Origin: Eremophila alpestris peregrina
Lineage: Eukaryota; Chordata; Aves; Passeriformes; Alaudidae
NCBI GenBank assembly: GCA_009792885.1
Contig: WMCF01000003.1
Location: 14,532,297-14,596,296, forward strand
Direction of reading: 5' to 3'
DNA: 64,000 nt
In this document: positions 51,396 to 62,642 of the stretch, piece by piece
Position numbering within the stretch: position 1 is the stretch's first letter
Layout of the letters: every line of letters starts with the position of its first letter
The notes under the pieces: model-generated
What the model saw: the letters and a program-made list of their open reading frames with translations, nothing else
Database searches by the model: none
Told to the model about the DNA's origin: nothing
Translations under genes and position numbers: made by a program

Positions 51396-51830
51396 GGCGG
51401 GGCGATGCTGCCGCGCGCCGCCCGCGCCCCGCTCCTTTAGCGCCGCGCGCCGCCCCCCGCGCGCCGCGGGCCCGCCCCTCGCGCCCCCGCAGCGCCCGGC
51501 CAACGGCAGCGCGCGCGCACGGAGGTGTGTCCCGCCCCCCTCCCCTCACGCCCGCCCGGGGTTTTTCCACTGCGGCCGTCTCGCCCCGTGCCGGTGCCCG
51601 CGGCGCTGCCGGGCCCCCGCGGGGCCGCCGCCCCCTCACCGCCTCCCTCCGCATCCTTCGCGGGCCGAGGGCGGCCGCACCCGCCCCGCCGGGGGCGCTG
51701 GCGGCGGCTCGGAGAACCAGCGGCACCTCAGCCGGGCTGGCCACACCGAGCTCCGGAGAGCCGCCGTGCAGGAACGCTGCTCCGTGACTTCGCTGAAGGA
51801 GAACGGGTGACGCTCGTCACCTGGGGACCT
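50640..51830. promoter_or_regulatory. CpG island with the ARG2 promoter and first two exons
   Basis: Extremely CpG-dense sequence covers ARG2 exons 1 and 2, intron 1 and several hundred bases upstream of the start (to the right). No TATA box stands out. A TGACTCAGC element on the minus strand (50999-50991) lies just inside intron 2. Very long open frames on both strands here (up to 385 codons) are composition artefacts. Confidence 0.75.
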
Positions 51831-51839
51831 TGATAAAGC

Positions 51840-53220
51840 GTTGAAGAGCCACCTCTCCAGCACCTGCCTCGAATATTGATCTCGGAGCATCGTGGCCTGA
51901 GGGATTTGAAGGATGATTAACAAATCATTTTAACAAGTCGTGTAAAAATGAGTGAAAGTCCCCATCTTTCCCCACTGTGACAAGGCAACAGGACTCCCCA
52001 CTGTCAAGTGTGCAGTCGTTATGTAAAAGCTTGAAAGAAAAAGGCAGTTCATGAGGTGACAGGGCACAAATATGGTTAAACAGGGATTTGCCAGTGACAC
52101 ACACATAAGAATCCAAGCATGCTTTTGCTTTTTGCTCTTAAGATTTCCGTGTTCTCCTCCTGTCTCTGTATCTCAGTAACTCCCCATACCTTGTTGTTAA
52201 TGTGAATTATCATTACCACTCATCCAGGAGCTCCCGTTTCTTTTCTGTCCTGTTACTGACCTCACTCTTCACAGAGCTTTTACCTCTTCTACCCCCTACT
52301 CTGATTTTTCTTTCCCCTTCTCCCTGTCCTCACCTCTGAAGCTGTCATACCAGCTATCATAACTCCTGCTTATTTACTTCAGTCCTTCTCACTTGGTATT
52401 TCAAACCTTTCTTCACTCTTTTAAAAGACTGGTTTTAATTTATTAGTTTTCTTCCACTTTCATTTCATTGATGAACTTCTTTCGCCCTCTTTTGCACTTT
52501 AGTATTTTCTTCTCCATTTCTGTAGTTCATTGTCTGCTGTTACTTTTTTCCCCTCCAGGCCAGCTCACCTTTCTTCTTCAGAGCTCCAGCCCATCCCTAC
52601 ACCTGGTCTCTTGTGTCACACTGAGATCCTGGACCTACTGCACCAGACTTCCCACTAATGGCAGCCATCAACCACTCCTCCAGGCAAAGCAAACACCTCG
52701 GCAGTGATTCTCTGATGACCCTTGGCTTTTCATGTCCCTTAAGACTCCTTGACTGCCCCTATGAGAACAATTTAACAGGTTTTTTTATATAAAGTATCCA
52801 GCCAAGAGCTCTGAAGATAACACAAATGAAGTAAATTGCTTACAGAAGGATGGCACCTGCAATCAAAGCTCACAGTCAAAAACTGTGGGAGAAGGGAAAA
52901 TAGAAAGGCCAAAGGAATCAGGATGGCAGTTTGGAAGTCACAGAGCTGTAGTTTTATATCACTGCCACGTAAGTCATGTGAAGTAATAACTGAAACGCAT
53001 TAAAGGGAACACAATACAAAGACTCATTAAGTCTTTGTATGCAAAGCCAAGTCTCCAATTTATCATAAATTTAGATGGCAAGGGACCAGAAAACTCTGCT
53101 TTAAACCTTGGGGAAAAAATCCTAAGAGCTTGTAGCTAAGCATGGTACAGACAAGAAAATACATTTATGTAGTCGCAGACAGTAAAGATAAAGGAGGGAA
53201 AGAATCTTGCGGAGAAGAGA
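51840..53220. other. Spacer between the divergent ARG2 and PIGH genes
   Basis: AT-rich to pyrimidine-rich sequence (52,140-52,600 is strongly C/T-biased) with no splice-supported exon. The two start codons are about 2.5 kb apart and each has its own CpG island, so a single shared promoter is unlikely. Confidence 0.5.
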
Positions 53221-53572
53221 AGGTTGCATGGAGAACTCATAGAAACCTTCCAGTGTCTGAAGGGGGCCTTCTGGGAAGCCAGAGAGGGACTTTTCATCAG
53301 GAGTGTAGTGATAGGACAAGGAATAATGGAAAGAGGGAAATTTTAGGTTAGATATTAGAAATTTTTTCCTTTGAGAGTGGTGAGACACTGGACCAGATTG
53401 CCCAGGGAGGTTGTGGCTGCCCCAACCCTGACAGTGTTCAAAGCAAAGTTGGATAAGGCCTTGAGCAACGTGGTCTAGTGTGAGGTGTCCCTTTCCAAGG
53501 CGGGTGGTGTAGAACCAGATGATCTTTAAGGTTCATTCCAACCCCTTAACATTCAATGATTTCATGAAAACC
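53221..53572 (+). mobile_element. CR1 LINE 3' fragment upstream of PIGH
   Basis: Recognisable CR1 3' blocks in order: GTTGCATGGAGAACTCATAG, TCTGAAGGGGGCCTTCTGGG, TGATAGGACAAGGAATAATGG, GAGACACTGGACCAGATTGC then CCAGGGAGG, and GATCTTTAAGGTTCATTCC plus AACCCCTTAACATTC. It is 5'-truncated, on the plus strand, and ends about 170 bases before the PIGH CpG island begins. Confidence 0.85.
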
Positions 53573-53739
53573 CCCGCCTCTTCATCACGGCAAGAGAAGC
53601 GCACAGCACCAGTAAACCTTGTGCCCTTTAAAACTCATACTCCATAAACAGAGGAAACAAGCAATGAATTGTCAACATGCGCAAACCGCAGGAACTGCTG
53701 ATGTCATCGGGATTAAGTAAAGACGCCTGGCGAGGTGCA

Positions 53740-54340
53740 ACAGAGCGAGACAAGCCAGCGGCAGCATCACCCTGCGGCCAGGGCGGCACCGGCACCGCCG
53801 GGCAGGCGGCCCGGAGAGAGGAGCCGAGCCGGCCGCACCTCCCCTCGGCCCAGGCTCCTCCCGCGGGAGGCCGGGCCCCGCCTGCCCGGCATGGCGGAGG
53901 AGCGGCGGTTCCGCTCGGCCTCCGGGGTGCCGATCGCGCTGCGGCGCCGCCAGCACAGCGCGTCCTGCCGGGAGCTGGCGGTGCGCGGCCCCCGCCTGCA
54001 GCTGCGCTCGCTCAGCGCCGCCACCTCCGCCGTCTGGCTGGCGGCCTACGGGCTCTTCGCGCTCAGCGAGGTACCGGCTCGGGCCCGCCGCCCGCTGCGC
54101 CCCTCGGCCCGTGTCCCGCTGTGGCACCGGCGCGCCCAGGGGAGCCCCGCGGGCTGGGTGGCCGCGCGTGTCCCCGAGCAGCCTTGCCCGGCGCATGGAC
54201 GGCGGCCGGAGCCCGTGGGAAGGCGCTCAGCGCCACTCCGGGACATCCCCCGGCCCCGCGAACGCCGAGGGGGTGTGTGGTGGCAAAGGGAGAGCTGTGC
54301 CAGCCTGAGGGCCGCGGGCTGCCACCTGCTTGCCCCGCTG
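53740..54340. promoter_or_regulatory. CpG island of the PIGH promoter and exon 1
   Basis: CpG-rich block covering about 150 bases upstream of the PIGH ATG, the whole first exon and the start of intron 1. A TGATGTCATC (ATF/CREB-like) motif lies at 53699-53708 near its upstream edge. Confidence 0.7.
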
Positions 54341-57300
54341 GCTCCTCGGGTGCCTCTGTTGGTTTGTATCCTCTTAACAGATAGGGTAGATGTATGTCTG
54401 GGTGCTGAGCGATGCCTGGCACATGCTTGTGAGTACAAATAACACGTGCTCACTTGGAGAGATGAGTTGTGAGAATCTGGAGTTAAGGAGGAATTGAAGA
54501 AGGTGAATGATTATTAATTCCCAAAAGGGGTTTTTCTGAGTGACTCAGAGAGCACTGTGCCATGAATGTAATAACTTTTCACTGCCGAGGCAGAAAGATA
54601 TTTGCAGTACAGATTTCAAAAGCTGCAGATTTCTAAACGAATGCTTTTGGATTTATCAGAAACAGGACCCAGACCAGGTATGTCCAGACTGAAGTCAGTA
54701 GTTTGACCAAAGAAGATGGTTACTGTGACCCATGCTTTGACTGTTGCACATCAGTTTTTTTCAGTAATCTTTCCTAAGTAATGAAGATAGAGGTTGTGTT
54801 ATGAGTCAGTTGTCAGAGTCAGATAGGAAAAGATGGTTCATGTTGGAGTTTCATTTTTTACGAGTGTACACCACAGTCAGTGGTTACCACCCACTGCCCT
54901 CCTGCTTGTCTTTACACATGCTCTTGCAGCCTGCATTCAGGTGACTACAATTCTTCCTTTTGCCAGGAAATCAAGTCTGAAACTGTCTCTCTTTGTGGAT
55001 TTCAGTGTCTGTATTTCATTACTGTCTTTTTTCCTCAGTGATAACAAACTTTTGGAGAAGTCCTGTGTACTTCCTGAAGCCATGGCTTCCTTAGCTCACA
55101 TGGTGGTACAGGCTCAGCTTGAGTGGTAGGGCTGTGCAGTTCTGGTTCTTTAGGAAGTGTCAGTTAATATAACTGACACTCTCATTCGTGGGTAGACGGC
55201 CTGGAGTTCTCTAAAACATGTCCCAGAACAGGTTGTGGGTTGTAGACCTTTAGAATTTATTACCAGGTCTTCAGATGACTTACTGGTGACAACAGTGTCA
55301 TCAGTTATATATTAAAATGTAAAAGCAGAACCAAAATTGCAGCACGCAAAAGACATTGATCCTTAGACAAAGTACAGGATAAAGCAAATTTTCTTCAGAT
55401 TGCTATTTAAGGCAAGAAGAGGGTGATCTTTGAACAAGTCTAGGCTGGCAGTTCATAATAAGAAAACCACCAGGGCAGTGTTTATCCTGAAGGAGGGTTC
55501 CTCTGCTCTGAGAATCCACCCTTGGTTCTTGTAAACATTTCACAACACTTCTTTGTCAGTGACATCATCCTTAGAAGTTGGTATAATACACTCTCATTGA
55601 TATAACTGGCTTGTTTGGGATGAGATTTCTGCATTGAATTTGGAAGGGAATAGAATTTTCTTGCAGTTTTCAGTTTCAGCTCCCAATCCTGTTAGTGCGT
55701 ACTGCAAAGGCTGATTTAAACCTCATTACATATATATCACCAGCCAAGTGAATAAAAGGACTCTACCTAAGTAAAAATGCTTTGCACCTGTAGCTTTAAT
55801 ACACAATTTACTGTGCAATTCTACTTTCTCTAAAGCTGTGTTAAAGTGATGGTAAGAGCTGAGTTCTCTTTCTCTTGGCCTACAGAACAGCATGGTGCTC
55901 TCTGCTGCCATCTTCATCACGCTGATTGGCCTGATCATTTACCTGCACTTTGTGAAGATTGACCAGGAGTCCCTGCTGGTCATCGGCTCCCTGGGCATTC
56001 AGGTGACTTCATCCTATGCCTCAGGGAAGGAGAGCACAACCTTCATTGAGATGGGTCAAGTGAAGGATGTGGTCATCAATGAAGCCATCCATATGGTAAT
56101 CATACAAATCTGTCTTCTTGTGTCTGGGCACACTCACATCCAGTGCATTCTCATGAGCATGGTTTACCAGAGCAGTTAAACACAGCACCAGCCACAGCTT
56201 TACTGACACCAGGAGATTTCTTTCAGATCTTTCTCCTTATTCTGTCATCTCTCTCTTTTAAAAGAGAACTCAAACCAAACAAATAACCTCAAAAAGCCAA
56301 ATCCATCCCTTGGATAATGCCACTGGCATTGAGCTAGTGGGTTTAGTTCTTTGTGTTACGCTGTTCTGACAAATCCTGATGCCCAAGTCCATATGTAGTC
56401 ACGGTGGAGATGAGAAGCTAAGACAATACAAATGATATTTTTCCTATTGGTGGGGTTTTCTGCAAAGCTCCTGTAGAAAAGCATACCTTACCCTTCCAGC
56501 ATGTGTGTGTTCTTTTCAGGTTAAAAACTTAATTAAAAAAAATAGGTAAAATTATTTATTGAGCAGAAGCTATTGATACAAATTTGTAGACTTGACTGTG
56601 ACCTGGCAGGATTTGCCTCCAGCCCAGTGAGTTGAAACAGATCGTATTTCTTTGCTAACTCCAGGCAGTTTGTTAGCATTTTTATACTCCAGTGATTTTT
56701 GTCTCTTTGTCTTTTAGCAAAAAGTTATCTACTACCTGTGTATCCTCCTCCAGGACCCTGAAGATCCTCAGGGAGTGTCTGAGGTTGTGCCACTCTTTCA
56801 GGTGAGTTTGTCTGAATGGTGGAGAAATACAGGTCGTGGTCTGTGTGGGTGCACCAGTTGTCTGAGCATCGTTTTATTCCACTGCAGGTAGCAGATGACA
56901 ATTGCCTTTCCCTGGGTGGGCTGTCAGGGTGGGTGACATTTGAAGTCTCACAGAACTATGTACTAGGGATGGGTTTTTCTATCTGCTCTCCATTCAAACA
57001 ACAGGGAGTTGTGTCAGTCTGAACCCAGCCAGGAGTTTGCATGAAGTGAACATCTTTGGCTCACATAGGGTGCTGAGGGCTTGTAGAGCTTTCTGTGCAG
57101 TCCTGTGCTTAGGGTTACCACCATAACTCTGGCACTGTGCTGAGTTGGTTTTTCCCTCAGCTCTGTTACCAAAAGTTCTCATAAAATCTCCTTGGCACTG
57201 GAATGACTTTCCCTGCCTGAACTGCTGACAAAGATCACGGTACAGGCTGTGACCAATTTGCTTAATGTATAATAACTTGTTTGTGTTGCTGTTACCCTGT

Positions 57301-58405
57301 TTCCCCTCTCTCTTCTCTTGCTAACGTGTTCTGACTGTTCATAATCCCATTTTTGGAATGGATTTGCTTTGTGTGTGTTCATGCCTAACACAACCATGCC
57401 CTTACCCTTGAGGGGTGGTAAGAAGTACAGAGGTATCTCACTTAGATTGCTGAGCTGTACAGCCCTCTCTGTCCTCAATTCACCTGCAGCTGGTGACTGT
57501 TTTGTAATCTGCATGCAGTCTGTGACTGGATACAGTCAGTCTTCAGCTAAATACTTAGGAGTGTAGATAGTCTGTTCCAGTGATACTTGCTGCTCAGTCA
57601 GTCCCACAATTATAAAGATGTTTAGTAACAGTAATATAAATCAGATATTTCTCATATAGGCAAGGGAAAAAGGATTTGCTGGAAGTCAGTAACTACTAAA
57701 TTCCAGATAACTGCATTCAAGTACCTGATTTTGGTTAGATAGGCTCTTCTCCAGGTTCAAAGGGTCTGCCTGGCATCTGTATTGTTTCTCTTTTTTTTTA
57801 CCTTTCAATTCTGAACAGTTTTATTTTCATGGAAATATCTTAATACTGGTAGAGTTGACTCCAGCAGCAAAGGAGGTATGGAACTCTTCCATTTCAGTCA
57901 GTACCTGTCTGCAATTATTTTAACATGCAAGTTAGTATGTTAGTTTTGAAGGAGCAGTGATTAGTAACTTTATTGTGTCTCCTTCATTGGGTTTCTCTGA
58001 GTTATGTCAGCCTTCAAAAATCCAATTTGCCATGTCACTCAGCCCAGGAGCCCTACTGCACTGAATTGACCTTCTGTTTTCTTAAGCAACTCTTGCAAGG
58101 AGGCATTTGGTGGACTTTACACAGTAATGCTGTTTGGGGAGTTCAAAACTTACAGCATCATAGGGACTGTGGGACCATGCAAGTTTTATTTCCTTGCTGG
58201 TTTTAATCTTGTCCAGGTTAGAATTGATGAAAAATCATTGTTTGACCACTGTTTGCTGTTTATTGGCATTTCAGAGCCTGATCCTCTGTTGTTTGACTTC
58301 TAGAGCTCCAAGCCACGACTGGACTGCTTGATAGAAGTGTACAAAAGTTGTCAAGAGATCCTGGGGCAGAGGAAGACAGCTCCACAATCAAGTGAAATGA
58401 AATAG
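53891..58405 (+). CDS. PIGH: PIGH, GPI N-acetylglucosaminyltransferase subunit H, complete, four exons
   Basis: Exons are 53891-54070, 55886-56095, 56718-56801 and 58304-58405, all phase 0, giving 191 residues; human PIGH has 188. The hydrophobic hairpin spans about 43-82 (VWLAAYGLFAL then SAAIFITLIGLIIYLHFV). The PIG-H signature follows: KIDQESLLVIGSLGIQ, SSYASGKESTTFIEMG and VINEAIHMQKVIYYLC, and the conserved tail KPRLDCLIEVY. The protein is a cytoplasm-facing subunit of the ER GPI-GnT complex (PIGA, PIGC, PIGH, PIGP, PIGQ, PIGY), which adds GlcNAc to phosphatidylinositol, the first step of GPI-anchor synthesis. The exon 1-encoded N-terminus is Arg/Ala-rich and diverges from the mammalian one as I remember it. 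The ATG lies in a CpG island; no other in-frame start upstream is needed. Confidence 0.96.
55156..55180. repeat. 11 bp perfect hairpin in PIGH intron 1
   Basis: AGTGTCAGTTA, loop ATA, TAACTGACACT. Otherwise intron 1 (54,071-55,885) is plain AT-rich sequence with no exon seen. Confidence 0.65.
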
Positions 58406-59345
58406 CTGAAAAAAAGGCAGCAGGCTTTCAGCAGGACTCAGAGGGACATATGGAAAAGCAAGCTAAACTGCCCCATGGGCAGAACTTTTTAGGCTCAGAC
58501 AGAAAAGGTTTTTCCTTGCCTCTTCAGGGAAGAATTATAGGGAAAGAGGGCAGAGGGAGACAAGAAAATGCATCAATTTTTTACTCTTTCATGCATCTGA
58601 AAATTATGCTAAAATTACAAAATAACCTTGGCTGGGCTGCCATAAGTATGCATTCTTTGGTCTTTATTTAACCCTTTGTTTGAAAAACACACTCCAAAGC
58701 TGATGTGTGGGCTCAGGCAGTAACTTCCTGATCACAGGAGAATTTCAGAAGGACAAAACCAGAAAATTGTTGCATTCAGTTGTGTTTAACGAAACAAACC
58801 TAAGAGATCTGAGGACTGACCTCTTCAGGATCTGCTTGCATGAGTCCCATGGGATGGAGCCCTAGAGGGAAGAGGGATCCAAGAAAGCTGATTGATAGTC
58901 AAGGATCATTTCTTCTGAGATGAAGAACAGTCCACCCCAATGAGCAGGAAAGCAAGCAGAAATGCCAGGAAGCCTGCATGGATGAGCAGGCTGCTCCTGG
59001 CAAGGCTTGAACAAAAAAAAAGGAAGTAGACAGAAGGTGGAATTAGGCACAGGTAATTTGGGAGGAATGTAGCAACACTGGTCGAGATGTAGTTAGAAAA
59101 GCTAAAGCCCAGCTAGAGCATGAATCAGTTGAAGGATGTCAAAGGCAACAAGAATGGTTTCAGTAAGTGCTCAAAAGGAACACAAGGAAAATGTGAACCC
59201 ATTGCTGAATGGGGCAGGGCCTGTTGACACAGGACATGGAAAAATGTGGTATTTAAAGGGCCACCTCATTTGCTCTGAGAATATGAGGCACATGTGTTGT
59301 TGAAAATGATGGTAATGACAATGTGAATAAAATTTTACTGGTCTG
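58406..59345 (+). other. PIGH: Probable PIGH 3' untranslated region
   Basis: No further exon follows the stop. The first strong AATAAA is at 59326-59331, followed by ATTTTACTGGTCTGTGCTCTTGG (U/GU-rich); another is at 60376-60381. The true end is not determined by sequence alone. Confidence 0.45.
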
Positions 59346-59906
59346 TGCTCTTGGTAGTAACTTAAGGTTGGGAAATTCTTCTTTGTTGATAAGCTAGAAG
59401 TTACTGTAACACTTAACTGGTATTTTTCTCTCTCTGTTCCACAACTCCTTAGTAATATAAATGAGGTGACTGAAGTGTCAAAACAAGAGCTAAACCCACA
59501 GGTTGGCAGGAGCCTGGATTCATGCTTATTTTGCATACAGTGCTGTACCATGCTTCACCACAGAATCTGTAAATGAACTCTTGGCACCAAGCCATCATGC
59601 AATAAGGGAGAGATAAGGGGATTTGTGGGTTTTTTTCCACAGTACCACAAAGTTTGAAAGACAGAAGTTAGCTCTGGTTGTCCAAGTGAAAGGCAGCAGC
59701 TTGGGGCTGTGCCACTGCCTTTTGTGTCAGAAAAGAAGTCTCAACAGAGTGGACAGTCATGGGCTCAAGAGTGTGCTGGGAATGCTGACTATGCTGTAAA
59801 AATCCCATGAAGTCCTCAGAATGTGCACTGAAGCAATTACCAAGAAGCTGTGTCACAGCAGGAAGTCTGAAGGACTGTTTTATCAATCTTTTGAAGGAGT
59901 GAACAT

Positions 59907-60096
59907 CCTGTGCCCATGGTGTAGTCATCCACTTATGCTGAGAGAAGATCAGCAGAGAGAAACAAGGAATCAGTCTAGGCCCTGTCTCTTATACACATCT
60001 AGATGTGTATAAGAGACAGGTGCCTGTGCCCATGGTGTAGTCATCCACTTATGCTGAGAGAAGATCAGCAGAGAGAAACAAGGAATCAGTCTAGGC
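59907..60096. repeat. Exact 74 bp direct duplication flanking paired adapter sequence
   Basis: 59907-59980 and 60023-60096 are identical over 74 bases, both running from CCTGTGCCCATGG to CAGTCTAGGC. Between them lie one C, the 38-base adapter palindrome and GTG. The duplication is best explained by the same artefact that left the adapters, so the true genome probably has one copy. Confidence 0.9.
59982..60019. other. Two back-to-back Tn5 mosaic-end (Nextera adapter) sequences: assembly artefact
   Basis: CTGTCTCTTATACACATCT (59982-60000) is followed directly by its reverse complement AGATGTGTATAAGAGACAG (60001-60019). These are exactly the 19-base hyperactive Tn5 mosaic end used in Nextera-style libraries, fused head to head. 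Translations through it contain the well-known contaminant strings CLLYTSRCV and MCIRDR. It is not a native element: no transposase or IS50 sequence accompanies it. Confidence 0.97.
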
Positions 60097-62147
60097 AGGT
60101 TTGTACCAGCTATGATTTGTGCCTGGATACCAAACACAATCTGTGTTCATTTTTGTTTACATCAAGAATATTTTGGCTTTTAAAATAGTTTATTTCATTC
60201 TGAAAATAATCTAATTAATGGTTATTAATTCACGACCTGCATTTTATTAAGAACAAACAGAAATCTCACAATATCTTCCAGACAGCCTTTTACTTACAGC
60301 AGTTAGGAACACAAAGGCTTTTGTCATCTTATTCTATGCTGCATTAACAGTCATTGCCAAAAGCATTGATTAAAATAAAGAATTATTTTCTCTACCAAAG
60401 AATCATACAAAGTAGGTATCTACACAGGGTGGGGTGTTTGAAGACAGGTAAGCTATAAATAGGAGGGGTATGTGCATCCATCAGAGTGGGGTGGTCCCTG
60501 AAACACTCAAGTGTTGGTGAATATTTTTAAGAAATAAGGAAGAAAAAGTTGTGTGTATCATGCTACTCAATTTAAAGTGCAATTGTCGCAGAAAATAATG
60601 AGTTTCAGGAGAGCTCCTGTTTATTTAACGTCTCTGCTTCCTGTTTGCCCTGGTACAAGTCTCCTCAAGTCTCTGAGGACATGAGTGTTACCACTGTGAG
60701 GAAATACAGCCTGTGAACTGGAGACTTCTATGCCTTGAGCATCCCCAGCACTGATGACAGCTCCAGCCTATTCTGAAGCAGCTTTGTTACTGGTGAGATA
60801 CCAGAAGCAAACTGTCAAACAGACCTTCAGATACAGGAGAAATTGTTAGGCACAGGTGATAGAGTGAGGAGGATTAACACTGTGTATTCAAACTGACAGA
60901 GCTGTACTAAGATCATTGTGAGAGAGAGGGGAAATACAAACTACTGTCAGGATATACAGAGACTGGAAAGGGAAAACAAAAATTACTCAATACCTTAAAG
61001 TGATTTTCGGCTCAGAAAGCTTCTACCCTTTTCTGTACCTTCAAGGGATGGTCTTTAAATCCATAACAAGTGGGTACATTACAGTATGTGCAAATCAGGT
61101 CAGTGTTCACACAATCTTCTGTCTTAGGTCTGCCATACTGTTTCTGTAACTCACCATGGGATGGTTTGGGGTTGGTTTTGTTTTGTTGGCTGTTTTTTTT
61201 TGTTTTGTATTACAAAGATGCTGATGAGAGGTTGCTTAGAACAATTTTTGTCTGCCCCCTGCTCTTCTCTTTTAGTTTGTGGCTTTGTACCCATCATAAG
61301 CATGAAAAAAACCTTCTTGATGTATCAGCTCCCCCATCTGCATTAGCTGGATTTGTCAAGGTTTGTGGCAGGTACTGGGGAGTGAAAACACTGGTATGGT
61401 TGGTTTGCTTATTTGCAAATAACTGGTTTGCTATTACTGACTTCTGTCTAGTGGTTGGATTCACACTGTTTTCATTTGGGAAAGCTGCCCATGAATGCAT
61501 AATTATTATGATGTTGGACGTGGTACTTTTCAAAGTGCAGTTATTCTTCCTTAGCATTTTTAGAATGCTAACCAAAATAGCTGAACTTAAATGAAGTAGA
61601 TTTTTAATGACGAATTACTATTTTTTTTTTTATTCAATAACCTTCTCATAATGAAGTCCCTTTGAAACAGATCCATAAAAAAGGTCAAACCTACCAACAT
61701 TTTTTAGGAAAGTCAGAAGAACATGAGTACACTTTTGCTGACTACCTCCTCCTTGCTTACAGTACATGAAGGAAGCAGGAGTTTGAAAGAAGCAGCTTCT
61801 GTCAAGTCAGAATGGCAGAGCTTGTCTGGGAAGATCTGTCCTAGTTGCTGAAAGACAGAGAAAGTACAAAATTTGCTTGCCTTGTCTTCCTTTGTCTGAG
61901 ACAATGTGCAGTTCCAAGCACATCTACAGCAGTGGTTATCAGCAAGTCTCTGAAAGTGCTTGTCTGGCAGTGGAGCATGTGACAGACTGAGCCCTGCCCT
62001 GCAGCAGCAATCTAATGTTCATCTATTGCATAGAACAGAGTCAGTTTCCAAAATGTACCGGTCCTGCAGGTGCCAGAGCAGCCTCTGACACTGTTCCAGT
62101 CCCACCTGTTCTGAGTACTCAACATGCAAAGACCCTATGCTTTCACC
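60097..62147. other. Region between the convergent PIGH and PLEKHH1 genes
   Basis: AT-rich sequence without splice-supported exons. A 174-codon open frame at 61070-61594 (plus) is hydrophobic but T-rich, lacks an ATG near its 5' end and is unlike any family I know. T-runs occur at 61188-61202 and 61621-61631. Confidence 0.5.
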
Positions 62148-62153
62148 TTTATT
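62148..62153 (-). terminator. Candidate PLEKHH1 polyadenylation signal AATAAA
   Basis: A minus-strand AATAAA (ACTTTAAATAAAGGTG) about 490 bases past the PLEKHH1 stop; further hexamers occur farther left (for example 61629-61634). Which is used cannot be decided here. Confidence 0.4.
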
Positions 62154-62506
62154 TAAAGTTGAAAATACTCTTAAGTATTGCTGAATCTAGTTCTAAACTC
62201 TATTCCAGGTCTGAAATCACCCTTGACTTCAGAATCATTCTTGTGAGTTTAATTCCTCTTCCTTCTCAGCAATGTCTTTCTTTCACGTCTGAGCAAGGAC
62301 ACAAAAGTTTCTGTCTTTTGAAAGCTGAAAATGGGAGGGATCAAAGAAAATGTATGTATTTGTAAAGCAAGGCAGTACAGTAGGAGATGGAAGAATGAGT
62401 GCAGATGTAGTGACTGGAGCACTGTGTGGGCAAAGGACCTGAGGAATGGTATTTTGGATGGAATGTGTCCTGGAAAGGAAACTCCAGCACAGTCCCCCAA
62501 ATCAAC

Positions 62507-62522
62507 TTTTTTTTTTTTTTTT
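62507..62522. repeat. Poly-T run in the PLEKHH1 3'UTR
   Basis: About 16 consecutive T on the plus strand (A on the transcript strand); simple homopolymer. Confidence 0.7.
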
Positions 62523-62642
62523 AAGAGAAAGTACACCACCTCTATCTCTAAGGAACTTTGTCTATTGTTATGAAAAAAGAATCAGAGCCTGCATGAATTT
62601 GTGGTATATAACCAACAACATCAGCTCATGTGGAACAAGCCC

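Noticed and set aside
50653..51810. Open frame of 385 codons on plus across the ARG2 CpG island, with other long frames on both strands.
   Set aside because: GC-rich DNA lacks stop codons. The translation is low-complexity Arg/Pro/Ala, antisense to ARG2 exons 1 and 2, with no family resemblance.
53677..54384. Two 235-codon plus-strand frames over PIGH exon 1.
   Set aside because: One is the PIGH frame read through its donor into intron 1; the other is a shifted shadow.
59982..60019. A native Tn5/IS50 insertion or terminal inverted repeats of a real transposon.
   Set aside because: Only the two synthetic 19-base mosaic ends are present, abutting with no internal DNA, and the flanking duplication is 74 bp instead of the 9 bp expected of Tn5.
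60003..60188. Small open frame beginning MCIRDR.
   Set aside because: It begins inside the Tn5 adapter; it is an artefact.
61070..61594. Hydrophobic 174-codon open frame on plus.
   Set aside because: T-rich DNA naturally gives Phe/Leu/Val-rich translation. There is no ATG near its 5' end, no splice context and no recognisable family.
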